DNA from: Methylibium sp965279545 | GTDB lineage: Bacteria > Pseudomonadota > Gammaproteobacteria > Burkholderiales > Burkholderiaceae_C | NCBI RefSeq assembly: GCF_965279545.1 | Contig: NZ_OZ257250.1 | Location: 1,674,001-1,738,000, forward strand | DNA length: 64,000 nucleotides | Reading direction: 5' to 3' | Shown: positions 48,661 through 56,260 of the stretch, piece by piece | Layout: each line of letters starts with the position of its first letter | Position numbering within the stretch: position 1 is the first letter of the stretch | Program-made: the position numbers and the translations under genes | The notes under the pieces: generated by a model | What the model saw: only the letters and a program-made list of their open reading frames with translations | Database searches by the model: none | Told to the model about the DNA's origin: nothing

Positions 48661-49679
48661 AGCAGCTTCTGCGCCGCGCTGATCAGGCTGGCGCAGGATT
48701 CGTTCTTCTCGGCGAAGTCCTTCCACGCGGTGTCGCGGGCGATGACCTGCCACTTCTTCAGCGTGGGATCGTCCAGGTCGTAGACCTTGGCGCCGGCCTT
48801 GGCGTAGATCTCGGCAGCCGTCTTGTCATCGGCCTTGGCCGCGTCGCGCGCGAAGACTTCGAGCTCCGCGCCCACGGCCAACACCACGTCCTGCTGGGCC
48901 TTCGGCAGCTTGGAGAAGACCTCCTTGGAGATCATCAGCGGCTCGAGCATGAACCAATAGGTCTTGACGCGCCCCGAGGTCAGGTGCTTCGCGATCTCCT
49001 CGAGCTTGAACGAGATGAAGCTGGTGGACGACGTCATGGCCGCATCCATCGCGCCGGTCTGCATCGCGGCGTAGATCTCGTTCGACGGCAGCGTGATCAC
49101 GGATGCGCCGGCCGTCTTGAGCATCATGTCCATTTCGCGACTGCCGCCGCGCACCTTCAGGCCCTTGGCGTCGTCGGGCGTCACGAGCGGCCGGGCGCGG
49201 CTCGCCACGCCACCGGCCTGCCAGACCCAGCTGACGATGATCACGCCCTTGTCGTCGAGCACCTTGGCGAGCTGCTTGCCGACCTCGGCAGTCTTCCAGG
49301 CAGCGCCCTGCTCGTAGCTCGGCACCAGCGCCGGCATCAGACCGATGTTGGTTTCGGGCACCTCGCCGCCGGCATACGACAGCGGCACCAGACTCATGTC
49401 CAGGGCGCCCTTGCGCATGGAAGAGAACTGGGCATTGGTCTTCATCAGCGACGAGCCCGGATACACCGACGCCTTCAATGCCCCGTTGGTGCGCTTCTCC
49501 ACCTCGGCGGCGAACTTGCGGCACAGCCGGTCGCGGAAATCGCCCTCCGTCAGCGAGCCGCTCGGAAACTGGTGCGAGATCTTCAGCGCACCCGGGGTTT
49601 GCGCGAAGGCCGGACCCATCAGTCCGGCCAGGGCCGTGCCGCCTGCGGCGTGAATAAGCTGGCGTCTGCTCAGGTTCAT
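48657..49679 (-). CDS. dctP: TRAP transporter substrate-binding protein (DctP family)
   Basis: Periplasmic binding protein that delivers substrate to DctQ-DctM. It has 340 residues. The N terminus has twin arginines (LSRRQLIHAAGG) and a cleavage-type end FAQ, so export may use Tat. DctP features include KISHQFPSG, EVEKRTNGALKASVYPGSSL, GLKVRGGSREMD with the ligand-binding arginine, and LPSNEIYAAMQTGAMDAA. It is the first gene of the transporter-decarboxylase transcript, opposite the GntR regulator. Malonate as ligand is inferred from context, as in rhizobial MatPQM. Confidence 0.9.
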   Translation of the reverse strand: MNLSRRQLIHAAGGTALAGLMGPAFAQTPGALKISHQFPSGSLTEGDFRDRLCRKFAAEVEKRTNGALKASVYPGSSLMKTNAQFSSMRKGALDMSLVPLSYAGGEVPETNIGLMPALVPSYEQGAAWKTAEVGKQLAKVLDDKGVIIVSWVWQAGGVASRARPLVTPDDAKGLKVRGGSREMDMMLKTAGASVITLPSNEIYAAMQTGAMDAAMTSSTSFISFKLEEIAKHLTSGRVKTYWFMLEPLMISKEVFSKLPKAQQDVVLAVGAELEVFARDAAKADDKTAAEIYAKAGAKVYDLDDPTLKKWQVIARDTAWKDFAEKNESCASLISAAQKLL

Positions 49680-49784
49680 CGTTGTCTCCTTGGGTCGATG
49701 CAGGTTCGGAGGCGGCCGCTCGGCTCAGAGCGGGCCATCGACGACGAACGGAGCACTTTTTCAGTGCCTTGAGTTCATCTATGC

Positions 49785-49829
49785 ATGCAATTTATCGCCT
49801 TCATGTATAATTTACAATATAAATTGCAT
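49785..49829. promoter_or_regulatory. Large inverted repeat in the dctP/gntR intergenic region (candidate operator)
   Basis: ATGCAATTTAT (49785-49795) and ATAAATTGCAT (49819-49829) form a perfect 11-base inverted repeat with a 23-base spacer. Within the spacer TGTA (49804-49807) and TACA (49813-49816) form a smaller palindrome on the same centre region. The stretch is strikingly AT-rich and lies between the divergent transporter operon and the regulator gene. It is the probable binding site of the GntR protein and overlaps the likely promoters. Confidence 0.65.
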
Positions 49830-49895
49830 CATGTAATACCCGAATGCAAATCTCAAATTGGCTCTTCGTCATACGAACCCAGTAGACTCTTGGAC

Positions 49896-50597
49896 ATGAA
49901 CCGCTTGTCCGAGAGCTTGAGAGAGGCCATCGAGGAAGAGGTCGCGACCGGCAAATTGCTGCCCGGCACGCACCTCGACGAGATCGAATTGGCGCAACGT
50001 TTCGGCGTCTCGCGAACCCCCATTCGGGAAGCACTGAGTCTGCTTGCCGGTGAAGGCCTCATCGAGATACGCCCCCGGCGCGGCGCCGTCGTCGCGCAGG
50101 TCACGCCGCAGCGCCTGGTGGAAATGTTCGAGGTCATGGCGGAGCTCGAGGCCATGTGCGCGCGCCTGGCTGCCCGTCGCATGACCGAGGCCGAGCTGCT
50201 CACGCTCGAAGAGGCCCACGAACGCTGCCGGACCGCGGCAGCCGGGCGAGATTCGGACGCCTATTTCTATGCGAACGAAGTCTTTCATCAGGCCATCTAC
50301 AGTGCCGGGCACAACAGCTTCCTGAGCGACCAGGCCCATGTCCTGCAACGCAAGGTGCGCCCGTATCGGCGCCTGCAGTTGCGGGTGCGCAACCGTGTGC
50401 AACGCTCCTTCGAGGAGCACCAGACCATTCTGGACGCGCTCCGGGAAGGCGATGCCGAGAAGGCCGTGACGGCGATCCGCGGCCATGTGGTCGTGCAGGG
50501 CGAGCGGTTTGCCGACCTCGTCGCCGGCCTGGCACAACTCGAAGCCGCTCCGCCTGCAACGGCCTCGCGGGCCGCGCTGGAAACGGTGGGCAAGTAG
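49896..50597 (+). CDS. GntR family (FadR subgroup) transcriptional regulator, probable malonate-responsive
   Basis: A 233-residue regulator. An N-terminal winged helix-turn-helix (GTHLDEIELAQRFGVSRTPIREALSLLAGEGLIE) is joined to a C-terminal helical FCD ligand-binding domain. That domain has metal-site residues expected around EVFHQAIYSAGHN and FEEHQTILDALREGD. The start is set at 49896 (MNRLSESL); the frame extends to an ATG at 49785 that falls inside the inverted repeat. Divergence from dctPQM-mdc suggests it represses that operon until malonate or malonyl-CoA is present, an inference. Confidence 0.92.
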   Translation: MNRLSESLREAIEEEVATGKLLPGTHLDEIELAQRFGVSRTPIREALSLLAGEGLIEIRPRRGAVVAQVTPQRLVEMFEVMAELEAMCARLAARRMTEAELLTLEEAHERCRTAAAGRDSDAYFYANEVFHQAIYSAGHNSFLSDQAHVLQRKVRPYRRLQLRVRNRVQRSFEEHQTILDALREGDAEKAVTAIRGHVVVQGERFADLVAGLAQLEAAPPATASRAALETVGK

Positions 50598-50627
50598 TAG
50601 GCCGCTCAGGCCTGTGCGTCGATCTCG

Positions 50628-50725
50628 ATCAGCAAGCTCGGGCAGGTCGACGGTGCACGGCTGGCGCTGCAGCACAACCTGGGCCTCGGGGGGCCTGCGT
50701 CGTGACGCTCTACGAACGCGTGTGA
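50628..50725 (+). pseudogene. 3' remnant of a thiolase-superfamily gene, frameshifted
   Basis: Translation gives GQVDGARLALQHNLGLGG in one frame and, after a shift in the run of six G residues at 50688-50693, CVVTLYERV and a stop at 50723-50725. Joined, this is the characteristic C terminus of SCP2-type thiolases/lipid-transfer acetyl-CoA acetyltransferases. Only about 30 residues remain, with no thiolase coding upstream (the GntR gene ends at 50597). It appears to be the scar of a deletion or rearrangement at the junction between the mdc cluster and the signalling cluster. Confidence 0.75.
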
Positions 50726-51607
50726 TCAGGGCGGCGCAGCCCGCTTCAGCGACGCCGCGCGCTCGAACCACTCCCGGGCCCGCTGCGGATCGGGACGGCG
50801 CTCGTACAGTGTGCCGAGGTTGAAGGCCGCAGCGGCCTCGCCGGACGCTGCGGCGGCCAGCCACCACCGCTCGGCCTGCGCATCGTCGCGTGGCACCCCC
50901 TGGCCCGTTGCCAGCAAGCAGCCCAATGCGGTCTGCGCAGCCGGCTGCCCCTGCTCGGCGAGCGGCCGCAGCAGCACCGCGGCCTGCGCGGCGTCGCCAG
51001 CCCGGTAGGCCATGCCGATCTCCCGCGGCAGCCGGTCAGCGCGTTGCAGGACGCTGCCCTCGAAGCCGTCGGCCCCGGCGGCGCTGCGGTCCAGCGTCGT
51101 GCCCGGCGGGGCCTCGACACCGTCGCCGACAGGCCGCCAGACCGCGAACACCACGGCCGCCGCGAACACGGCGAAAGCGACCCGCGCCAGCGTGGGCATT
51201 CGCAGGCGATCGAGCCAGCGTGCGATCCGGCCCGGCTGCTCCACCGCGCCGCCGCGCAGCGGCCGGGCCGCAAGCGCTGCCGCGAGCTGCGGTGCGGCGT
51301 CTTTCAGGCTCTGCCATTCGTCGCGGCAGCGGCCACAGACGGCCAGGTGCGCCTCGACCCGCGCGCGCCCGTCGGCGGGCAGCGCCGCGTCGACATGCGC
51401 CTCCATGTCTTCGTAACGCAGGTGCGCCGGCGGCAGCCGCAGCGCCTGCAGCAGGCGCCGTGCCGCACGCAGTTCGGCCGGGCCGCAGAGCGCTGCGCGG
51501 CAGGTCTCGCAGGACTGCAGGTGATCGTCGAAGGCGAGCAGGTCACCGACCGACAGCGTGTGCGCGCGAAACGCGGCGAGTTCTTCCGGGCTCAGATGGC
51601 GGGTCAC
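50726..51607 (-). CDS. Putative membrane anti-sigma factor with two zinc-finger motifs and Sel1 repeats
   Basis: A 293-residue protein. Two HxxxCxxC zinc-binding motifs occur in the N-terminal part (H29-C33-C36 and H87-C91-C94), each like the anti-sigma zinc finger. A single membrane helix lies at about 140-157. The C-terminal half contains Sel1-like repeats (AAQTALGCLLATGQGVPRDD, AAAAFNLGTLYERRPDPQRA), presumably outside the cytoplasm. It begins with GTG behind an excellent AAGGAGG site, 33 bases after the sigma-like gene, so the pair resembles a sigma/anti-sigma operon. Double zinc finger plus extracytoplasmic Sel1 is an unusual combination. Confidence 0.8.
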   Translation of the reverse strand: MTRHLSPEELAAFRAHTLSVGDLLAFDDHLQSCETCRAALCGPAELRAARRLLQALRLPPAHLRYEDMEAHVDAALPADGRARVEAHLAVCGRCRDEWQSLKDAAPQLAAALAARPLRGGAVEQPGRIARWLDRLRMPTLARVAFAVFAAAVVFAVWRPVGDGVEAPPGTTLDRSAAGADGFEGSVLQRADRLPREIGMAYRAGDAAQAAVLLRPLAEQGQPAAQTALGCLLATGQGVPRDDAQAERWWLAAAASGEAAAAFNLGTLYERRPDPQRAREWFERAASLKRAAPP

Positions 51608-51640
51608 GGCGACCTCCTTACCGGGTAGAGACGCAAACGA

Positions 51641-52765
51641 TCAGCCGACATTGCGTCCGCCTCCCGACGCGGCGCCGGCCGTATCGGCCAGCGCCCTCGC
51701 CAGCGCCTTCACGGCCGACAGGCGCCGGTTGATGACCTGCTGCGGGCCCAGGCCGAGCATCAGGCCGATCAGTGCGTCCATCAACGGCAGGTATTTCCAC
51801 AACACGCCGAAGGCGCCGTCCCCGACCGCGCGATGGCTCGCGAGATCGGCGGCGTCGCCGGGCGCCAGCTCGAGCCCGGACCATGCGATCGCGTACTGCT
51901 GCTCGCTCAGCTCCAGCGCCGCACCGATCTGCCGCACCGAGGCAATGCCGTGCAGCACGAACACCTCGATGTCAGCGCGCGATTTGCCCGGCCCGGGAAG
52001 GTTCAGCAAATAGGCGCAGCGGTGGTCGGGCTTCAGCGCGACGACCGCACGCCACAGCCGCGCGAGCTGCTGGCGGATCGCCGCGAGCTCGTCGGGCCCC
52101 GGAGCCTCGCCGGCGAGTTCATCGGCGCCGGCCCCTTCGTCGTCGACATCCAAGGACTCGGTGCGGACCTCTTTCAGGTCGATCAGGCGTGCGACGATCG
52201 CGACCAGGTCGTCGAGCGCAAGGGCCGCACCCAGGTGCCCATAGAGCGCCGTCAACAGCCGGTCCCAGTCTTCGGCGTCGAAGAGCGCCATCGGCTTGCG
52301 TGGTACCTCCAGAACCGGCAGGCGCTCGCGCCCTTCGCGCAGCGCGGCGATGCGCGCCGCCGGCGCGACCCCGGCGGCGAGCTGCATCGAGCGCAACCCG
52401 CACAGCAGTTCGCCTTCGCCGTTCTGCCACAGCGCGTAGCGGGGCTGGTGTCCGAGGAAATAGCGCAGGCGGTTCTTCAGGCTCGCGCGCTGCGGATGCC
52501 GCTCGCGCAGGTGGTCGGACCAGGCGTTGTAGGCCACCGAAGCGGCGTAGCCCCGGAAGCTGGCGATCTCGCCGGCCGCCGCCTCGGCAAGACGCGCCCA
52601 CAGGCGCGCGAGCACGTCGTGCAGCAGGTCGATCGCGTCGACGTTGTCGGGCCGCGTGTCGTCGAGCGCGAGCGACATGCCCGATTTGCGCATCAGGATC
52701 ACGCGCACCAGCGGCGTGACCTCGATCAGCACGCGCTCGCGCTCGGCGGCGACGGAAGGGTCCAT
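51641..52765 (-). CDS. Divergent sigma-70-like protein
   Basis: A 374-residue protein resembling a sigma factor in its outer parts. The N-terminal region (DAIDLLHDVLARLWARL, then SFRGYAASVAYNAWSDHLRERH) fits sigma region 2. The C-terminal part has a region-4-like stretch (ALKPDHRCAYLLNLPG, ASVRQIGAALELSEQQYAIAW) followed by a further helical segment. The middle 150 residues are unlike standard ECF factors, making it about twice their length. It lies 13 bases downstream of the kinase gene and just before the zinc-finger protein, all on one strand. Sigma activity is likely but not proven by sequence. Confidence 0.65.
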   Translation of the reverse strand: MDPSVAAERERVLIEVTPLVRVILMRKSGMSLALDDTRPDNVDAIDLLHDVLARLWARLAEAAAGEIASFRGYAASVAYNAWSDHLRERHPQRASLKNRLRYFLGHQPRYALWQNGEGELLCGLRSMQLAAGVAPAARIAALREGRERLPVLEVPRKPMALFDAEDWDRLLTALYGHLGAALALDDLVAIVARLIDLKEVRTESLDVDDEGAGADELAGEAPGPDELAAIRQQLARLWRAVVALKPDHRCAYLLNLPGPGKSRADIEVFVLHGIASVRQIGAALELSEQQYAIAWSGLELAPGDAADLASHRAVGDGAFGVLWKYLPLMDALIGLMLGLGPQQVINRRLSAVKALARALADTAGAASGGGRNVG

Positions 52766-52778
52766 GGGAACGACGCAG

Positions 52779-54107
52779 CTAGAGCTTGACTTCGCCCTCG
52801 ACGTGCCCGAAGCGCACGCGCAAGCCGTTCTCGAGCAGCAAGGCCGCGCCGGGTACCACCTGCTCGCTGCGGTCGGCGAACACCGCGGTCCAGGCCTGCG
52901 ACGACCGGTTCATCAGGGCCAGCGGCTGCCCCAGCACCTCGGCCGTGATCCGGGAGAAATCGTACTCGCCGCCGCTCGTGTGGTGGGGATGCAGGAGCAC
53001 GCCCGGCTCGAGGATCACGACGTGTGCCGGTGCCTCGCCACTGCGCGCGCCGGCGCGCCGCAGTCCGATGCGCGGCGGTGCCGCCGACAGCGTGGCGTCA
53101 CAGCCCCAGCAGTGAATCACGCCCTGCCGCACGCGCCTGGCGTCGTAGCAGCTCTCGCCGCCGCACCCGGAGCAGACCATCACCGCGTCGCGCAGCTGGC
53201 TCATCGCACGCCGCCATTGCGTCTCCTGCACGCGACCGTGCTCCGGATCGAACAGCCCTTCGGTGAAGGCCTTCGTGAACAAGTCCTTCACGAACTGCGG
53301 ATAGATCGACCAGTGCGCGATCACCGGCCCGTGCACCTGCGGGTCGGGTCGGTTGGACTCGTCCACCGGGTCGAACACGAACACCGGTTCGCTGCCGTAC
53401 AGCTTGCCGCGCGCCTCCGGCGCGGCGATGTTCGCGAACGCGAACTCACGCCGCCCGATCAGCGGGTGCCCGACGTGCAGAACGCGAAACAGCAACACCG
53501 CCAGCGCGTACAGATCGGTCGTGCGCCGCGGCCCGCCACGGCGCAGCACCAGTTCGGGCGACTGGTACTCGGGCGTTCCGCCCATCACGCTGGCCGCGCC
53601 GTCGACGTCGACGTTGTCGTTGTCGCAGATCTGGATGTCGCCACTGCGGGGATCGACGAACACGTTCGCGGCACTGATGTCCTGGTAGGACAGGCCCTTC
53701 GCGTGCAGCGCAAAGAAGGCGTCGGCGAGCTGGAAACACAGCAGCGCCAGCACGCGGAACGACGGGCGGATGTCGCCCCCGATCAGATCGACGAGGTTCA
53801 CGTACTGCTCGCCGCGCAGCCGCATCAGGTAGCCGAGGCCCGATCCGTCGTCGCGCGTGACCAGCTCGAAGGGCCACAGGAAGCGCTCGAGCGGTGCGCG
53901 CGCCTCGATCGCCGCCTCGATCCGCCCGCGCAACCGGGGATCGACCGCCAGCATGCGCTCGTTGTACCACTTGAGGGCGAAGCGCTCCGGCCCCAGCAGC
54001 ACCCGATAGACCTCGCCCTGCCCGCCCTCGCCGAGAAAAGCCTCGATCACGACCGGCAGACCCGAGTTCGTGCCGAGCAGGCGCTGACCGATGCGGAGCT
54101 TGGGCAC
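52779..54107 (-). CDS. Atypical Ser/Thr protein kinase with zinc-ribbon-like and FHA-like C-terminal parts
   Basis: About 442 residues. The kinase domain has the glycine loop GEGGQGEVYRV, the ATP lysine in FALKWYN (about K46), and the catalytic loop YQDISAANVF (D143, N148) in place of HRD. CDNDN replaces DFG, and SPE stands for APE. A cysteine cluster follows (CSGCGGESC and HCWGC), zinc-ribbon-like. The last 90 residues are beta-rich and match the end of the PrsW protein at 54729. It has no membrane helix. The start is uncertain: GTG at 54107 suits the family, but the frame is open to 54248. It heads the kinase-sigma-anti-sigma operon. Confidence 0.82.
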   Translation of the reverse strand: MPKLRIGQRLLGTNSGLPVVIEAFLGEGGQGEVYRVLLGPERFALKWYNERMLAVDPRLRGRIEAAIEARAPLERFLWPFELVTRDDGSGLGYLMRLRGEQYVNLVDLIGGDIRPSFRVLALLCFQLADAFFALHAKGLSYQDISAANVFVDPRSGDIQICDNDNVDVDGAASVMGGTPEYQSPELVLRRGGPRRTTDLYALAVLLFRVLHVGHPLIGRREFAFANIAAPEARGKLYGSEPVFVFDPVDESNRPDPQVHGPVIAHWSIYPQFVKDLFTKAFTEGLFDPEHGRVQETQWRRAMSQLRDAVMVCSGCGGESCYDARRVRQGVIHCWGCDATLSAAPPRIGLRRAGARSGEAPAHVVILEPGVLLHPHHTSGGEYDFSRITAEVLGQPLALMNRSSQAWTAVFADRSEQVVPGAALLLENGLRVRFGHVEGEVKL

Positions 54108-54306
54108 GTGCGTGCAGGGGCAAGGGAGTTCGAAGGATTCTAGGGTCGGGCCGCGGTCCGCACGCCCCCGGACCGCAGGATCGCAGCGCGGACCGGCCCG
54201 CGTTTTTCGGTGCCGCGACGAATATCGACCCCGGCTGCCCGTCTCCACCCGGCATGGACGAACGGAAGGACCCGATCGCCCCGATCAACGACCTGAAGGA
54301 GCCCCC

Positions 54307-54684
54307 ATGCAAGCACCCCGCCTCCACACCGCGCTGGTTCTCTGGACCTGCGTCCTCATCGTCGCGCCCGCCGCCCACGCCCAGCAGAACGAGCCGGCAT
54401 CGCAACACAGGCAGATGGCGCAGCAGGTCGCGGCACGCATGCTGCAGGCATTCGGCCAGGCGCTGCAGGAGGTGGGTGCCGCCGCAAGCCATCAGGCGTC
54501 GAGCCTGCCGAGTCCGCCAAGCCACGGCGAATCCTCGACCGACGCCCACGGCACCCCCCCGATCCACGGGGCGTCGACTCCCGCACCGCGCACGGAGCAC
54601 AGCCCGGCGCCATCACGCGCCGTCCCGCAGAAGGCTCCGGTGGTCCGGGCCGACGACGGCGCGGAGCCGGTCAGTCGCTTCTGA
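54307..54684 (+). CDS. Small exported protein of unknown function
   Basis: A 125-residue protein with a clear signal peptide (residues 1-23, LVLWTCVLIVAPAAHAQ). A short helical section (QMAQQVAARMLQAFGQALQ) follows, then a Ser/Pro/His-rich low-complexity tail of about 70 residues. An AAGGAG ribosome site lies at good distance before the ATG. No family is recognised. It is the first plus-strand gene opposite the kinase operon (199 bases between starts) and 44 bases before the PrsW gene, so it may be a periplasmic ligand or target of this signalling system; that is only a guess. Confidence 0.65.
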   Translation: MQAPRLHTALVLWTCVLIVAPAAHAQQNEPASQHRQMAQQVAARMLQAFGQALQEVGAAASHQASSLPSPPSHGESSTDAHGTPPIHGASTPAPRTEHSPAPSRAVPQKAPVVRADDGAEPVSRF

Positions 54685-54728
54685 ATCGACCGCCGGGCAC
54701 GCCGCCCCGACGAACAACGGGAGTTAAC

Positions 54729-56246
54729 ATGAATTCAAACGCAAGCAGATCCCTGGGGAGTGTGATGGACCAGCCCAAACGCCCTGGCGGCGAATACCGC
54801 CCTCGTTCCCCCGAGCAGCCCACCCGCTCGCAGCTGCTGCCGGTCGCGGCCAACTGGCGCGAGGTCTATCGCAAGCCCTACTTTCTGCCTGCCGTCATCA
54901 CGATCGCGCTGGTCATCGCGCTGTTCCAGTTTGCCGGCTCGCCTTCGCAGGGCATGTTCATCAAGGTCGACGGGCTGCCGGTCAAGGTGCCGTACTACCT
55001 GATCCTGTTGGCGGCCTACATCTGCGTCGGCAGCCTCTACGTCATTTACCGGCTGGTCGGCAAGCCGATGCACTGGAGCGTGATGGCGGCCTCGGCGGGG
55101 CTGCTGATGGTGCTGCTGACCACCGGCATGCCGATCTTCATGGCGCTGCACTCGGTCACCTGTCCGGCCTTCATCGACAAAGCCACCGGCGGCGACGATG
55201 CCGGCCTGGTCTCGACCTTCATCAACATGTTCTTCTGCGCCGGACTGCCGGAGGAGATCTACAAAGGCATTCCGGTGGCCATCGCCATCTGGATCGGCTT
55301 GACACTCAAGCCGGTGAGTGGCTTCCTGGCACGCGCCCAGGTGACCGAGCCGCTCGACGCGATCCTGATCGGCGCAGCGGCCGGTGTCGGCTTCGCGTTC
55401 ATCGAAACCGTCGGCCAGTACGTGCCCAACACAATGATCGGCGGCGACTTCCGGCAGCTGGCCGCCATCTACAACGCGGCGGCACGCAATGGCCCCGATG
55501 CCGGCGCATTCGCGGTGCAGCAGGCCATGCTGGGCAGCAGCGGCGTCGGTCTCTTCCTGATGATCCCGCGGCTGCTGGCGAACATCTGCGGGCACGCCGC
55601 CTACGCCGGCTACTTTGGTTATTTCCTGGGCCTCGCCGCGCTGCGCCGGCACGACGCCTGGAAAACCGTGGCGATCGGGCTGGCGTCGGCGGCAGGCATC
55701 CACGCCTTGTGGAACACGTTCGGCTCGTCCGGCGCCCTGCTCGGTTTCGCCGTGAAGGTCGGCGCGTTCGCGATGCTCGCGGCCGCGATCACCAAGGCAC
55801 GCGAGCTGTCGCCGAACAAGGACCGGCTGGTGCCGTCGCAGATCCTCGACCACGTCTCGGAGTTGCGTGGCCACATGCCGCCACCGCCTCCCCCGCCGGC
55901 GCCGGCCCATGCGAAGCCGGCACCTGCTGCCGTCTCGGAAACCTGGGGGGCGCAAGCGGATCCGGTGCTCGAGATCGGCAGTGCCCGCGTGCCGGTCGCT
56001 GTCGGCGCGCGCATCTATGCAACGCAGACGCCAGGCCTGCAGGCCCTGGGCAGCGACGGCGTCGTCGCAGAGGTCAACGCCAACCCGAACGATCCGGCCC
56101 AGCTCGGCCTGAAGAACCTGTCGAGCAGCGGCTGGCCGGTGACGCTGTCGCATGGCGAACAGCGCGACATCGCTCCGGGGCGGTCGATCCGCCTGGCGTC
56201 CGGCACACGGATCCAGCTGGGCGACATCACGGCCGTCGTGAAGTAG
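54729..56246 (+). CDS. PrsW family intramembrane metalloprotease with C-terminal FHA-like domain
   Basis: A 505-residue polytopic membrane protein. All PrsW signature motifs are visible: LPEEIYKG (EExxK, about 175-179), GFAFIET (FxxxE, about 221-225), CGHAAYAG (about 288) and IHALWN (about 324-327). In Bacillus subtilis PrsW begins degradation of an anti-sigma factor. After a proline run at about 380 a soluble domain of about 110 residues ends with LGLKNLSSSGWPVTL and RSIRLASGTRIQLGD, FHA-like and similar to the end of the kinase at 52779. The ATG at 54729 has a GGGAG site; an ATG at 54765 is an alternative. The vWA gene follows after 14 bases. Confidence 0.85.
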   Translation: MNSNASRSLGSVMDQPKRPGGEYRPRSPEQPTRSQLLPVAANWREVYRKPYFLPAVITIALVIALFQFAGSPSQGMFIKVDGLPVKVPYYLILLAAYICVGSLYVIYRLVGKPMHWSVMAASAGLLMVLLTTGMPIFMALHSVTCPAFIDKATGGDDAGLVSTFINMFFCAGLPEEIYKGIPVAIAIWIGLTLKPVSGFLARAQVTEPLDAILIGAAAGVGFAFIETVGQYVPNTMIGGDFRQLAAIYNAAARNGPDAGAFAVQQAMLGSSGVGLFLMIPRLLANICGHAAYAGYFGYFLGLAALRRHDAWKTVAIGLASAAGIHALWNTFGSSGALLGFAVKVGAFAMLAAAITKARELSPNKDRLVPSQILDHVSELRGHMPPPPPPPAPAHAKPAPAAVSETWGAQADPVLEIGSARVPVAVGARIYATQTPGLQALGSDGVVAEVNANPNDPAQLGLKNLSSSGWPVTLSHGEQRDIAPGRSIRLASGTRIQLGDITAVVK

Positions 56247-56260
56247 CGCGCCGGTCGATC

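Noticed and set aside
49785..49895. An upstream ATG that would extend the GntR regulator by 37 residues
   Set aside because: The extension starts inside the inverted repeat, is AT-rich, and has no similarity to GntR N termini; the start at 49896 gives a normal helix-turn-helix protein.
50598..50725. A plus-strand frame running from 50156 to 50725 as one gene
   Set aside because: Most of it is the shadow of the GntR gene; only the last 30 or so codons resemble a real protein (thiolase C terminus), so it is listed as a remnant.
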